64,000 bases of DNA, from NCBI GenBank assembly GCA_030562195.1, contig JAUJPP010000007.1, forward strand, positions 22,317,769-22,381,768. The letters run 5' to 3'. The position numbers and the translations under genes are program-made. The stretch comes from Nipponacmea schrenckii (lineage: Eukaryota > Mollusca > Gastropoda > Lottiidae). Numbering within the stretch: position 1 is the stretch's first letter; every line of letters starts with the position of its first letter. The notes under the pieces are model-generated. The model searched no databases. It saw only the letters and a program-made list of their open reading frames with translations, and was not told the DNA's origin. Shown piece by piece: positions 1 through 13,581 of this stretch.

Positions 1-1210
1 TATTGACTGCTGACTTATCATCACTATTTACTAGTTGACTGTTCCTGTTCTTTCATGCCAAGAGAACACCTTTTATAAGCTGTGTTGTGTTTACTAGTAT
101 CCAACTGACACAATTTCCTCTCTTTGGTTTTAACTCTTGCCAAACTCAGTACTGTTTAGAGATATTTCCTTTTAAACACAGTTTCTACTCATAATATTTT
201 CTGGTTGCATGCACTGGATTTCCTTTTGACCCTAAAAATTTTCTAATTAAAGTCTTACTGCATATTTTAAAATTGTATCCTTGCCTTTTAATGTTGACAA
301 TTTCTTTTTAGTGCATTCATTTTTTGTTTTCTTAAAAGTTACCAATTACCAAATTTATCTAAAAATTAAATCCTAGAAAATATAAATAAACAATAACACA
401 GAGATGTTATGTCATGTATTTGAGATAGGATATCTGAGGTTTGATAATGCTCTTCTAAACTGAATTAGATTATTAAGTTAGCCAATGAAGATGTAACATT
501 ATCGGAAGTATGTCTGCAAGAAGATAAGAACACAGTGTTTATTGTTAATAGAAATTATCAATACATATTTCTCATGAGTAAATAGAAACACAAAACACAA
601 GAAGCTTGTTGATTTCCTCAATAATCTGGTGAATTTTTCCCATTTTATCTTTAGTTTGATGTTGTTTAATCATAAAACATTGTTTTCTCAGAATTATTGT
701 CGAGTAACTCACGTTTTATTCACTTCTATTTATTCAGAATGATTTTCTATATTGAGTACAGAACTTGATTCAATTGTCTAGCTTTCTGATAAAGTCTGAG
801 GTTCATCAGACAGAAGACAATCAGGATGTTTTATTTGTAAATCAATTTCAAAGTATCTTGATTATTTTTGTAGTGCCTAAACTCTCTGTGAAATGTAAGA
901 GTCTATTGAATTCATCGATGTTTCTAGATTCTATAATGTTCAATTCAATATTTTAAATTCTGTTATTATATTTGTGTTGATGGAGTAGTAGTAGAAGATA
1001 AGGAGTAGTAGGAGTAAATTGCACAGAAACAAATTTTGAAATCTATTTTAAGACGACTTTCATTTTTATTTTAGTTTTTAATTTTGTGCTTATTATTATA
1101 AACAGAAAATAAATTTAATTTTTTATTTTTTTATTTTTTATTTTTTTTTTTTTCATTATTATTATTATAAAATTTAAACAAATTTCTGAACATGAATGGT
1201 TCCATTGTAG
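1..1210. other. Non-coding: intron upstream of the first visible RhoGEF exon
   Basis: AT-rich sequence without a credible exon. It ends in a T-rich tract (about 1120-1155) and a TAG acceptor at 1210, so it is read as the intron preceding the first visible exon of the RhoGEF gene. The short open frame at 765-956 has no domain-like composition. Confidence 0.6.
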
Positions 1211-4200
1211 GTATGCCATGGAGAATGTTGATAGTCTGTTTCATCAACTACAAGACACCATGCTGAAACTAGTTCGCATAGCAGACATACGTCTTAATAA
1301 ATTAGAGCAATGTTTACAATTGCGTGAATATGAAGAGGAGTGTACTAAGGTTAGTTTTTCAAAGCCCTCAAGTTCCATTTGTTGTTTATTGATAAAAATG
1401 TTTTAAAGACATTAATAATCATAAACTATGCTTGTATCAGTCTTAGCAATAAGGGAACATTTAGTTTTGGTGGAAATGCAGGAACCACAGGCATCTGATT
1501 GAAAATTGGAATGGTGCAAATTGTTGCTATTATTGTCCCTGATGCACATGCAAAACAAAGAAAACAAATTCCTTTAAGAATGTTCATGATGATGTCCTTT
1601 TCAAGTTTAATTAAATCAGATTTAAATACTTATACATAAGCTGTTAAATGAACATAAAATTAGGATGTACAATGTTTTGTTGATATTTGACAGGTTATAT
1701 CATGGCTAACAACAGAAGGTGATCAGATGTTACAGCGTCATCAAGCTAGAGCAGATAATCTTAAAGCTATCCGACATCAACAAAAAGATTTTGAAAAATT
1801 TTACTTTTCCTGCATGGTAAGTATTTAATGTTTGCTTTGTAACAAAATTTAAACTATATGGTCTAACTAAAAGTTTTTGGTATTATTGCCAGTCCCCAAT
1901 TTCGTCATTTCTGATTTCTCTGACTTTTTACTCTAATACTGAAAAAGGGATAAGAGTTAAAAAAAACCAGCAGATTTCAAAATTAATGTAGTTTTTTTGA
2001 AACTAGGGTTTATTTATAGAAAAAGTACTAAATTTATTCTAATTGAAACCATGATCTTTTGATTATTTGGGGTCTTGACTTTTACTCAAGCATGGCTAAA
2101 TTGAGAACCGTTAAGATTTGCTCAGTGCAGTACAAATTTAACTTGTCAATTAACGTTACAAATGTGTTCATTGATTGTTCACAAAAGGTATACCGGTACC
2201 AGTTGACATGAGTTCAAATTGTTTTAAATGTAAATAGAGGGTGAACGACAGGATGTTGTCAGTAAAACATTCTCTTCATAAAGTTCAGAATGTAAATATT
2301 GTTTACATTTTGAAGAATTTAACACCTCAAGTGTTGACTTGGTTAAAATTTTTTCTATTGTATAACACAGAACAGAACAAAGTTTTTCTTCCTTTCAAAG
2401 TCACTAACTTACCTTGGTAAACTTTAATATATTTCAAAGACAAATAGCCTACAACTCTATTTTTTTTTGCCTTTTAAAGCAAAAGACTTGTTAGTTAATT
2501 TCAATATCAAACTTATAAACATGTATAGAAATAGTCTTTAAATGACATTAAGAAGTAAATAGGACATAATATAACAACAAAATTACACTTTTATGGATAT
2601 ACTACTTCTCTTTAATTATTGCTTGATAAAGATTCCTGTATGTGAATTGAAATGTGCTTAAAATATATCTATAATAGTGTAATTTTGTTGTAATATAATG
2701 TATAGAAATGATGAAGTAAATAGAAACTCATATAAATTATTCTAAGATACCAAAGGCCCCTGTGAAAAAAGACAACTTCCCTCACCTAACCCACTCTAGA
2801 TAAGGGTAGCTTTTGTTTTAGTTGGCTTAATGGAGAAAAAAATATAATTTTTTCAGGAAAAATTCTCTCTTCTCTGGAAATACTATGCAGTCTAAATATT
2901 GAATTGATAACCTTCAATCTTAAATTACATTCTCTTGATCACGAAGGCACATTTTATCTTGACACACTTAATGTATAAAAAATATTTAGTTTAAATTTAT
3001 ATCTTATTATTGGCTATTATCTGGTTATGAACAATGGAATTTTGATAAAACAAAACTGTCAACTCCCTTTTATCTATGTATGTATACTTTGTTACTAATT
3101 ATAATTCGTAAGTCACATGATCTGAAGATAACTTAAGATGATTTATTATTTATATAAACATCAGAAATATTTACCTACGTTCATACCAAGGCTAAGATAA
3201 TTATTAAATCTTAAGTGTCTGGAATAGAACAATGTATTGTATGTCAAGATGTAAAATTATGGTAAATACACAATTCAGATAGATATAGTTGTTTGTAGTG
3301 TTTTTTAAGAAGGTCATGTAAAGGGATGATAGCTGTATTTTCAAGTCTTGCAAGACGTTCACAGCTTTAGTTATTATTTTAAAAACTATTTTGAGTTATA
3401 TTTTTCAGATAAAAATCACAAACACAAGACAATAATATGGAATAAGCACACTTCTTAAATAAAGTTACAAAACACATTAGGTTTCAACACTATTTACCCA
3501 GACGTCATCAGATGAATTCTGTCTCTAATTCCCTGATAATTTCATGTGAGGACGTCTGTGTAAATAGTGTTGAAACGTTATGTGTTTTATTACCTTATTA
3601 AAGAGGTGTGTTTCTTCCATAATATTGTCTTGTGTTTGTGACATGTACCCCTTACTTCTAAATGTTGTTCAAGTCTTATAATATTGAAGGTGAATTGGGT
3701 GTCAGATAAACTCTCCTGATGAAGATTGTGTTTCTGAAACATAGAAACATGTGTAAATGAATATGTGAATATACGACAATGGTTGTAATTTCAGCAACAC
3801 ATTGACAAAGGAAATGATTTATTAGAAGAAGCAAGTATGTTAAGTCAGTCAGGACATTATGATGAAGCTACAGGATATAAAGATTTGGCTCGACAATTAA
3901 AAAAACATCTTCATACCTTCTCTAACCAACTAGAGGACAGAAGAGAGAAAATAGAAGGCACGGCCAAATGTTATCAACTTTTAGACAAGGTGAGGCCAGA
4001 CTTTGTTTTGTTATGAATATTCTTGTCGGTGTTGTTCTGTTTGCAGAAAAATTCTATTTTCAAGCTTGCTGGCTACATTTAAGGCTAAGGTATAACAAGT
4101 TATTCAAAGAAATCATTGAGACAAGGTTTGAATTCAATTGTTATTTTTTTATCAACAAAATAAAATGCATTCAGTTTAATTTTAATTTGACAAGACTAAA

Positions 4201-7200
4201 ATAGATTGTATCTTTTTGAAGAATTGTTTCAGTTTTCAAAACTCAAGACTCCTTGATACTGTGGATTAAGTGTTGTTTTGAAAATTCATGTGAAAAAAGA
4301 AAACTTTAGAAAAGGGCATTGTGTTGTTGATATAAGTTAATGTTAAAAGTTTGTATGTTGATGATGTATTAAAATAATAAACATTGACTAAGATTGTTGA
4401 GATTTAGAATGTCAATATATGATTTGTCCGTGACTGGCATGATTGAAGTTCAGATCAATACAGTCTAGTTGTGTTGAGCTATGAAGCCAGTTTAGTCCAG
4501 ACTGTGTGTGTAGTAATACAGTGTAATGATCTGCTGTGTTAAACTAGCTTGATGATTGATTATCAAACGCTAGTATATTATATTTGGATTATTTTGTATA
4601 AGGTAACAGTATATAATGTGTTAAATTCAATTCAAGGGATTGATAATGTATGTCACACCTATTAATTTAACTGAACAGTAGGTTCTGTAACACTCAATTT
4701 TGCTTCTTCTTTTGAAAAAGCTCTCATAGTTTTATATACACTTGCGCCGTTATTGATAATATGTTATGGGAATATTTTGGAGTTTTTGCATGTAATTTTC
4801 ATACAATTAAGATAATTGGTACAAATGTTTATGTCACATCCAGTTATATACATTTCAGTGATTATTTTAACTTGTGATAAGAGAAAATGATAAATTTCAT
4901 TTTCACAGATATTGTCAAACCAAATTAATTTTGGACATTGAAAAGCATCTCAAATTTCTTTTTCAGAGTGTTTTAAATTGAATTCTTTTTTTTCAGCAAA
5001 TTATTATTTCAGTTTAATGTATTGCTACTTGGTTTTATTTTCAGAGTTACGAGTGGGCTCTAGAAGCTATGAAATACGTGGCCAGTATGAAGATGGAATT
5101 TAGTGCCAATCCATCTGGACTTGATAAATTATTAAAAAGTTTGGATGTGTATTTAGAGGAACATCCACCTTTAACTGGAGACATTTTTGATCACATGATA
5201 GAAGTGACATATAGATTACAAAATGATAAATTATTAGATCAGTGCCGATTAGCTAAAGCTCGTTGTGAAGAAACTTATCAATTATTACTATTACGACAGA
5301 ATACATTACGACGAGCTCGGGACCAATTGATGGTGGAACAATCAAAGAAATCTCAACAAGACCAAATGACAACTGTGGAAATTAATTCTGAAAGTTTCTG
5401 GGAACCACAAATGACAAGTACTCCATCGAAGGGAATGACTTTTATTGCTAAATCAAAAACAGAAAGACGTTCGCTATCTCCGTCAACAAGTTCTAGTGAC
5501 TCTCGGGATAGAACTAGTACATCTAGTAATTCTTCTACTCAACATCCTACACAATGTCCCAATACAACATCTTCTAGTTATTCTACTACTGACATAAGTA
5601 TGGACAGTACTCATCAAAAATATAGCACAACATCCTCTTCTAACCCTCCTCAACCTGGTAGTACCTTTACGGATCGTGATAGACCTACTAAAAAACTATT
5701 AAAACGTACTATAACGTCGCCAGTTCCTATTAGTAGTTCACCAGTTCTAGAGAATAGTGAGAAAACTAGTAGATCTAAAGAACAATCAAGATCTATTCAA
5801 GATAAACGGACTGGTAAATCTGTCAGTATGGTTACAGGTAGTTCAGAAAGTCTTCCCAGGTAAGAAACATCGAGTACAAACTATACATGAGCTTTATTTG
5901 ATGTAGATTAATACTGATAGTTTTTTTGTTTTTTTTTCAAAAAGAGAAGTGTAGCTCAAGTGACTTGATATCCTTTTTTTCTGGTCTTCATTTGACAAGA
6001 AACACTATTCTTTTACATGATATTCCACAGGTTTTATGTTATTACAAAATTGGAAAAGAAATGGAATTTAGCATCCTTCTTTTCTTCACCTTTTAGAGCT
6101 AATGACAACAGTCAACACCATTGAGGAATATTGGATCAGAATAGCCCTTTAAGCTAAATATAAGATTTCTAAAGATCAAGGTTTCAAATTTTGAGATGTT
6201 TTTATTAGGATTTGAGGCACCTATCTATAATGATTCTGTTATTTAGCCCTTCAAATGATTTTGGATTCTATATTACAGTATGCCTGAAGAGGAAGGAGAA
6301 AGTAACAGTAATAACAGTCATGTAAATAATATAAATAATGTTAAAAAAGAATGGACACCTGTACCAGTCAACTCTCATCTATTAAAACAATCTAAATCTT
6401 ACCCATTGTCTTCTATGTCAGAATCATCTTTAACAGACGCTGAGATTAAACGTAGAAGGTAAGATTGGATAGTTGTCATGTATTTAATGTGCAAAAAAAA
6501 AAAAAAACTAATACAGTTTAATAAAATTAAATATTTAATGTTTTGATATGACAAGTGGCACATTTCATGTTTGAATATTGTCTTTTACAGAACATTATCA
6601 TTAATAATGAGTGAAATGGTACAGACTGAAAGAGATTATGTACGGTCATTAGAATATGTAATAGATAATTATATACCTGAATTATTACGTGAAGATGTCC
6701 CACAAGCTTTACGAGGGAAGAGAAATGTTATATTTGGAAACATTGAGAAAATTTATGAATTCCACTGCCAGTATTTTTTAAATGAAGTTGAATCTTGTGA
6801 ATTTACACCATATCAAATAGGCCAGTATATCTTATCACATGTAAGTATTGCTCAAACAATAGTTGTACTGAAAATTTTGATATATACTTCATATTTTTAC
6901 TGGTTGGCTATTTGCAAAAAATCTGGATTGTATTGAAGTTGGTTTTTTTTAAAATAAGTTTTAAACATGGCAAACAATCTAGAAATTTGGTTGTTTGCCA
7001 TTGATTTTATAATATTACATGTTTTTACTCTGCAGGAAAAAGAATTCTATTTGTATGCCATTTACAATAAAAATAAACCCAAGTCAGACAATCTAATGGC
7101 AGAATTTGGTAAAACTTTTTTTAGTGTAAGTATAGTAATGTTATTTGTTTAATGCTATAGTTGACAAAGAAATGATGATTAGTTACTGGAAAGAAAAAAT

Positions 7201-10200
7201 ATATATCTGGCAAACTGAATAAGTCTATTAAATTGTAAGAAAAGGCTTACAACATTGATAAAGGTTGTTGACTTGACAGATGAAACTTATTCAGCATATT
7301 TCATTTTAATACATGTAAATGGTTATTTGATTTTCAGGCGAAACAATATCAACTAGGAGATAAAATGAATCTAGCATCATATTTATTAAAACCAGTACAG
7401 AGAATGGGAAAATATGCTCTGTTATTAAAACAGATAATTAGAGAATGTAGTGAGAGTGAATCAGAATATCAGGAATTAAAGGTACCTGCACTTTGTATAA
7501 AATAGTAAAGGGATATTGTTCAAAGATTTGCTTGACTCGCTGAAAAGCTCAGATTCAAGTTTCCATAAGAATATTCAGTCTGATTCAGTCCACATCTTAC
7601 AATCCAACATACATAGACCTGGTCACCTCCTGACTTCATTTGTTAGATCCCAATATTCTTTTATTGCTTTAATGTGTATATTAAAACAGAACTTCAAACA
7701 TGCAGTTTCACGCTGTGGGATCCTCAGACAACTGATCTATGTCAGCCTGCATAACAGATACAGTTAACCAAAGTTCCTGTCTGAAGATTGCACAATGTGA
7801 AACTCTGAGTAACTACAGGTTTCATGTTCTGTTTGAAGATTACTATATCACTCGAAAGTCTACAATTAATGTATTGAGCACTATTTTTGAACGATACAAA
7901 TATTTTGTTATTGTATACTGTATTTATTCAGATAAAGAGAAGTTCATTCATTTGTTTTATCAAGTTATAGTTAGATATATGAGATATATCGTTTAGAATA
8001 TGCTTCATATTCTAACATTGTTTTAAATCATTATGAGGAAGTTTAAGTTATATGATTCTTCAAAGAGATTTAGCAGTTTTTTTTAAGAAATTAAAGTTAC
8101 AGATAAAGTCCTGATCACCTTTTATATCTAAGTAATTTATTTGTAGGCAGCTGAAGATATGGTCAAATTTCAACTTAGACATGGTAATGATTTATTAGTC
8201 ATGGATTCTTTAAGAGAATGTGATGTAAGTTGGAGATTTTTTGGCTTTAAAAGTACAATTGTGCCGTAATAATAATAGTTAGATTCTGTTTGAATCTTGT
8301 AATATGTAGCTTTTTTATGATGTACTCATCTGCTAATGTAGAAAATTCAGTGTTAGAAAAAAGAATGTGAAATTGTTATTTCAGGTCAATTTATTAGAAC
8401 ATGGTAGATTATTACGTCAAGATGAGTTTTTAATATGGCAGGGTAGAAAGAAATCAATCAGACGTGTGTTTTTATTTGAAGATTTAATTGTATTCAGTAA
8501 AACTAAGAGTGGAAGACAGGGTCATCATGATATCTATCTTTATAAAAATAGTTTTAAGGTAAATTACTTTCTGAATTATCTGTATTCCACCTTAGTTTCC
8601 TAGTAACTTACTTGAGAATTACTAAGTTATAATAAAAGTGGTCATAATCGTAACACATCAACTACTGTCCATACAATCAACTTTCAAAATAGTTTTTTAT
8701 ATTTCTTATAGTCCCTTGAGCATGAATCTGAATATGTATTAGTTATGGCCATGTAAAGAGTTGTAGTTGTTATTTCGGAATTTACAGAAGTTGAAAATCT
8801 TGATTTAAGATGTTTTGATTTTGAACCTAGAAAATTCCATTTCAGACGTCTGATCTTGGTTTGACAGAAAATTATGATGAGAGTGGTTATAAATTTGAAA
8901 TTTGGTTCAGAAAAATAAGTAGTGGAGATAGATTTGTTTTCCAAGCTCAAAATACTGAAATAAAACGAGCCTGGGTCAAAGAGATCTCACAGTTATTATG
9001 GAATCAAGCAATGAAAAACAGAGGTAAGTGTCTTACCACTTATATATTCAAGATCTGTTTTACTCTATTTCTTCTTTATAGTGATTTCTTTACAAAATGG
9101 AAGGGTCATAGTTTATTTGTAATTTTTCATTGTAGAAAAACGACTATCAGAAATGGCGAACATGGGAATGGGAAATAAACCTTGTTTAGATTTAAAACCC
9201 AGTGTTGATAATATACAAGATAGATATATTAATGTTGGTGTAGGAGCTAGGGGATGTAAGTATACTGATTGTACATCACCAAATAGTTGTATGCATAATG
9301 CTTCCGATTGATATGCATGTTTCAATTACACTTAGACTTGTGATATTTGAAATATTGAATAAACTGTTTACCTAACAAGCAGGTAGGTAGGTAAATGGCG
9401 AGTTAACAAGCATGATAAATTAACTATTTATATCTTCATTATATTTTACAGCTCGATATAGAAACTCCATTGCTGTCTCATCATTTGAACATTTAAAAAA
9501 TGGCAATAAACGTCCTCATTCTATCATCTCGGTCAGTAGTAACTCATCTTCTAACTCAAGTCATTCAAGTTTTGGTTTGTTTGGTTCCTTAAACCTGGCT
9601 TTTGATCCATTAGATCGTCCACATCATGGAACTTCAACTCTTCTCTCTAATGGTATGCATGCACAGACTTTTTATTTTACTTTAACAGGACCTTATTTAT
9701 TGTTTTCGTGCCAAAGAAAATCCTCACTATTTCTATCCTTACCTTCGGGCTGCTCTGAAATTCCTATTAATTTTATTTTTTTGCAATTCAGATTTATTTT
9801 TATGCACAATATTTGTTGGTTTTGCTATTTTTAAGAGCTTTAAATATAAGCTTCTCCTTTTCCTAAAGATTCTAGACTTTATAACTATTTATTATAATTT
9901 CTTAAATATGAAAGCCAGGAGGTCTTTTTGTAAAATGTTTTTTTATAAAACAGGGTAAGTATTTTTGTTTTGAGGTGGAAGTTTTCTGTAGTTTTAGACT
10001 GCTTTATCAGGTAAATTGGTAATAACTTTTATTCAGATCTTATATAAGTGATCAATTACGATTTGAAGAATAAATCTAATTTGTTCCTAATTAAACAATT
10101 AGAACTCACAAACCTTTAAGACAAGATCTGAAAATGAAAATCAAAGCCATCTTCATCAAAGGCAAATCACCATATTTTGTGTCTGTGGAGCCTTAATCCA

Positions 10201-10765
10201 GAATATGGTTTCACTATTGTGTGCTTTTTGAGTGTGTTTACATTGTGAGAGGTACATGTATAAGCTAAATTCTTTGTTTGCTTCAAATAAGATTTTTAAA
10301 TGTTGGACATAATAATACAGGGATTAAGGTTTGTAACCAATTTTTATTGTCAATGTTTGAAGAGATAGCACTCATCTTAGGAGCCAAAAGTCCCTGTGTT
10401 CTATAAAGACCTGTCAAAGCAGTCCTGTTGTAAAGAAACAATATCAAATTTTATGTTTTTGCTTACAAATGTAGTGGTATGTATTTTTTTTATTCCATTC
10501 AAACTTCTGTTTTTATCTTTGTCACGTAAATATAATTTAATTGATGATAATGGTGCTTGAATAACAATAACTTGAATTTACTACAGAAAGTGGAGTTGGA
10601 ACAGACGTATCGAGTGGATCCATCGAGCCGAGTGGAGAACTCGAAAATAGTAACCGACGTGTAAGTTTGTTCAGTCAACAATCAGCAAGGTCTTACATCA
10701 ACCTCATGAAATCCAAAATGTGGAAAAAATCTCGAGATCCAGCAGTGGTCACAGATGTAAGTTAG
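1211..10765 (+). CDS. PLEKHG4-like: Puratrophin-1/PLEKHG4-like Rho guanine nucleotide exchange factor, 5' end outside window
   Basis: Fourteen exons join in one frame: 1211-1349, 1694-1816, 3795-3989, 5045-5859, 6279-6458, 6591-6840, 7036-7125, 7338-7481, 8147-8224, 8385-8558, 8846-9023, 9136-9255, 9452-9652, 10587-10765. They give about 954 residues plus a stop; the N-terminus lies before the window. Exons 1-4 encode a helical, spectrin-like coiled coil. Exons 4-5 hold a Ser/Thr-rich linker. The DH domain starts in exon 6 (SLIMSEMVQTERDYV) and includes the conserved helix LASYLLKPVQRMGKYALLL in exon 8. The PH domain covers exons 10-11 (RRVFLFEDLIVFSK, FEIWFRK). Then come the family-specific MANMGMGNK and FGSLNL motifs and a Ser-rich tail. 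The family activates Rho GTPases by GDP release and acts at the actin cytoskeleton. DH order and linker residues match PLEKHG4/puratrophin-1 more closely than other RhoGEFs, in my judgement from memory. Confidence 0.9.
3416..3641. repeat. Imperfect palindrome (about 100-nt arms) in a RhoGEF intron
   Basis: The left arm, from TCACAAACACAAGACAATA at 3416, is repeated in inverse order by the right arm ending at 3641 (TATTGTCTTGTGTTTGTGA). The inner part of each arm (around 3480-3505 and 3551-3580) carries TTTCAACACTATTTAC and its complement with GACGTC near the centre. This is foldback/MITE-like. I saw no clear target duplication. Confidence 0.75.
7482..8146 (+). other. RhoGEF intron with no gene
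   Basis: This is the intron between the two exons encoding the C-terminal half of the DH domain. Two overlapping open frames (7516-7767 and 7739-7996) lie here, but they lack domain features and splice context, so they are treated as chance. Confidence 0.7.
9653..10586 (+). other. Last RhoGEF intron
   Basis: The donor GTATGC at 9653 and the acceptor CTACAG ending at 10586 join a split codon (G plus AA) and restore the frame. If the donor is skipped, the frame runs on to a stop near 9834, which would give a short alternative C-terminus. That tail looks like translated intron. Confidence 0.6.
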
Positions 10766-12120
10766 AGAATTAATCTTATTATATCTGTTCTCTTTATTTC
10801 AGGTCAATGAACTTTACTCATTTTCACGAACTATGTTTCACAGAAGATGGAATAGATGGAATAAATATATTTGTAGTTTTACTTTAGTCTGGCATGTTTA
10901 TACTTTCAGGTTTAGAGTATGAACTGGGAATAACAGCTAGCTTTTTCCATTGCATGTCGCTCGGTTAATGGTTCTTGGTGATGTTTTGGAATGATAAATG
11001 TCATTTTGTAGAAAATTTCCTTGAGCTGGCTACTATTTTGTAGAAAAATCTCTTAAATTAAGAGATTTCACTGTTCAGGGAAGATTTGAGATTTTAAAGC
11101 TTTATCTAACATGTTTGGTAGTAGAGATGTTTGGCGTACAATATTTTTCGAATACTTTTACTGCTGAAACATTTGATTATGAAGTTAGTTAGATAACTGA
11201 AAGAGATTATTCTGGTTATGGTATTTTGGGGACAATATTACAAGGTAAAAATATGGCGACCGTACCCATTCAGCATGCTATATTCTGATATGTGATAATT
11301 TTCAGGATCAACATGTGGAACTAGATAATTGAAATAAACTTACACTCATCTCAGGAATGTACAAATTATCTATTAGATGTAAATGTTTTGTTCATATTAA
11401 ATATTACATGGATCTTTTTTTGTATATTCTTAACAAGAAGATTAATTTGATAACTAATTTAAATTTTTCTTTTTATGATATTTATCATAGTGTTTGTAGA
11501 TTAATTCATATAATGGGTGATTTACATGTAGTTGTTGTCAGGGCTCTCAAACTTTTAAAATCGTTTTGTTATAAAAACATTCATAATAATCTCTGTGTGA
11601 CTTTTTCATTTCTTGAAGAATTGAAACTTTAATCAATTTAGTATCTTACAAATCATGTCTGATTTCAACTCGAAATTACCAAGTATATGGTGTGTTATGA
11701 CAGTATATTCAATATAATTAATGTGCCATATTGTTAAATGTAATGAAGAACTGAAATATAAATGTGCCTTGTTAAATAATGTTCTTCCATTATTATTTAT
11801 GTACAAAATTATTCTGTAAAAACTTATTATTATATATTGTTGTACTTATTTTGTTTATAAATACCATACCATTTAAATCTTTCCATAAAAACAGTTATTA
11901 TATTTTTTTTTCAAAGAAAAGGTACCAAATGTACTTTGATGTGTTGTGTTGATAGATAACGGGGTCTGTTATACTCTTTTGGAACTTCAATAATGTTCTA
12001 CAGCAAAAACAGAACATCTTGATTAACAATTATAGAAAAAGTTCATTATTATAACAGTAGAATTTGATAATCCGTCTAGGTTTTTTTTCTAGTAGGGTAA
12101 ATAAATCAAAATATTGAGTA
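10766..12120. other. 3' flank of the RhoGEF; no gene
   Basis: AT-rich 3' UTR or intergenic sequence. An open frame at 11357-11632 is low-complexity and unsupported. Confidence 0.6.
10860..10865 (+). terminator. Candidate polyadenylation signal AATAAA for the RhoGEF
   Basis: AATAAA lies about 95 bases after the stop codon. A second copy is at 11333-11338. Which one is used cannot be told from sequence. Confidence 0.35.
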
Positions 12121-12123
12121 TTT

Positions 12124-13460
12124 TTTATGTGGACATATTGTAGTCCCCCTTTTCCGTCGGTCTGTCGGTCCGTCAACATTTGTTGTAGACACTGTAGAAG
12201 CTACAATTTTCAATGGATTTAATAAAATATGAGCATTGGAATTGATAAGACGATTGTCAAGTCCGAATTTGACAATTTTTCGATGAAAAGTTTATAAGTA
12301 ATTGCCCTTGACCAAGTAAAATTGTGTAAAAAATTTAACGTGGGTACAATAGAAGCTATAATTTTCTAGGGATTTTGATGAAACTTAGAGCATTGCAATT
12401 AATAGACGGTGCTTAAGTTCGAATTTGACAATTTTTTTGATGAACAGTTTTTTAGTTATTGCCCTTGACTTAGTATTCTAAATTCTATTGTGGTTGCAAT
12501 AAGAAGCTTCAATTTTCAAAGGATTTTAATAAAACTTGGTGTAAGGATTAGAATTGATAAGACAGTAGTCAAGTTTGAATTTGATGATATTTCGGTCCGT
12601 CAACATTTGTTGTAGACACTATAGAAGCTACAATTCTCTATGGATTTGAATGAATTGGAATGGATAAGACGGCGGTCAAGTTCAAATTTGACAATTTTTT
12701 GATGAACGATTTTGAGTTATTGCCTTTGACTTAGTAAAATCTTGTCAGAATTTTATTGTTGATGCAATAGAAGCTACAATTTTCAGTGGTTTTGATTGAA
12801 ACTTGGTATGAGCATTGGAATTGATAGTACGGCGGTCAAGTTTGAATTTGACGATTTTTAAATAAACAATTTTATTGTGGGTGCAATAGAAGCTACAATA
12901 TTCGACAAATTTTGATGAAACTTGGTGTGAGCTTTGGAATTGATAAGGCAACGATCAATCTCGAATTAGACGATTTTTCTATGAATGGCTTTTGAGTTAT
13001 CACCCTTGACTTAGTAAAATTGCGTCAAAATTCTATTGTGGTTGCAATAAGAAGCTTCAATTTTCAAAGGATTTTGATGAAACTTGGTGTAAGCATCAGA
13101 ATTGAGAAGGCTAATAAGAATTTGACGATTTCTTGAGTTATTGGCCTTGACTTAGTAAAATTGCGTCAAAATTTTTTTTGAGGGTGCAATAGAAGCTTCA
13201 ATATTTAATAGATTTTGATGAAACTTGGTATGAGTATTGGAATAAGATGGTGATCAAGTTTAAATTTGACGATTTTCCATGAACAGTTTTTGAGTTATTG
13301 CCCTTGTCTTAGTAAAATTGCATCAAAATGGTGCAGGTTTCAAAGGATTTTGCTGAAACTTCGTGCAAGCAATGGCATTAAAAAACAATTTCAATGAATG
13401 TTTTTTTTTTAGTTATTTCCCAATATATTATTCGAATTCAATGCTGCCAGTGGGCGTATA
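12124..13460. repeat. Array of roughly 150-bp imperfect tandem repeats, TATACGCCCAC-type element copy 1
   Basis: The unit begins around GCAATAGAAGCTACAATTTT, continues through GATGAAACTTGGTGTGAGCA and TTGATAAGACGGCGGTCAAG, and ends at TTGAGTTATTGCCCTTGACT. About seven to nine diverged units follow each other. The right end reads GCTGCCAGTGGGCGTATA (to 13460). The left end keeps only a decayed ATGTGGACATATTG. The same family occurs at 44229-44627 and 45963-47847. Confidence 0.8.
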
Positions 13461-13575
13461 TTACCTTGCATGATGCACAAAATCTGTGATTTGAAGACTT
13501 TGTTGAAATACTATGTTCATGTGAACCATGATTACTGTTAGGTATTACATATAAAACAGTAAATTTGTAGTGTGA

Positions 13576-13581
13576 TTTATT
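13576..13581 (-). terminator. Candidate polyadenylation signal for ZC3H18
   Basis: TTTATT on the + strand is AATAAA on the minus strand, about 975 bases after the ZC3H18 stop. If used, the 3' UTR spans 13560-14555. No competing feature was seen in that stretch. Confidence 0.35.

Noticed and set aside
7516..7996. Two overlapping ORFs of 83 and 85 codons in a RhoGEF intron
   Set aside because: They lie wholly inside an intron whose flanking exons join perfectly, and have no domain-like composition.
11357..11632. 91-codon ORF after the RhoGEF gene
   Set aside because: Low-complexity translation of AT-rich DNA; no start context, splice signals or recognisable motif.
12745..12951. 68-codon minus-strand ORF
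   Set aside because: It is a reading of the 150-bp tandem repeat units; the same peptide pattern recurs at 46134-46453 for the same reason.
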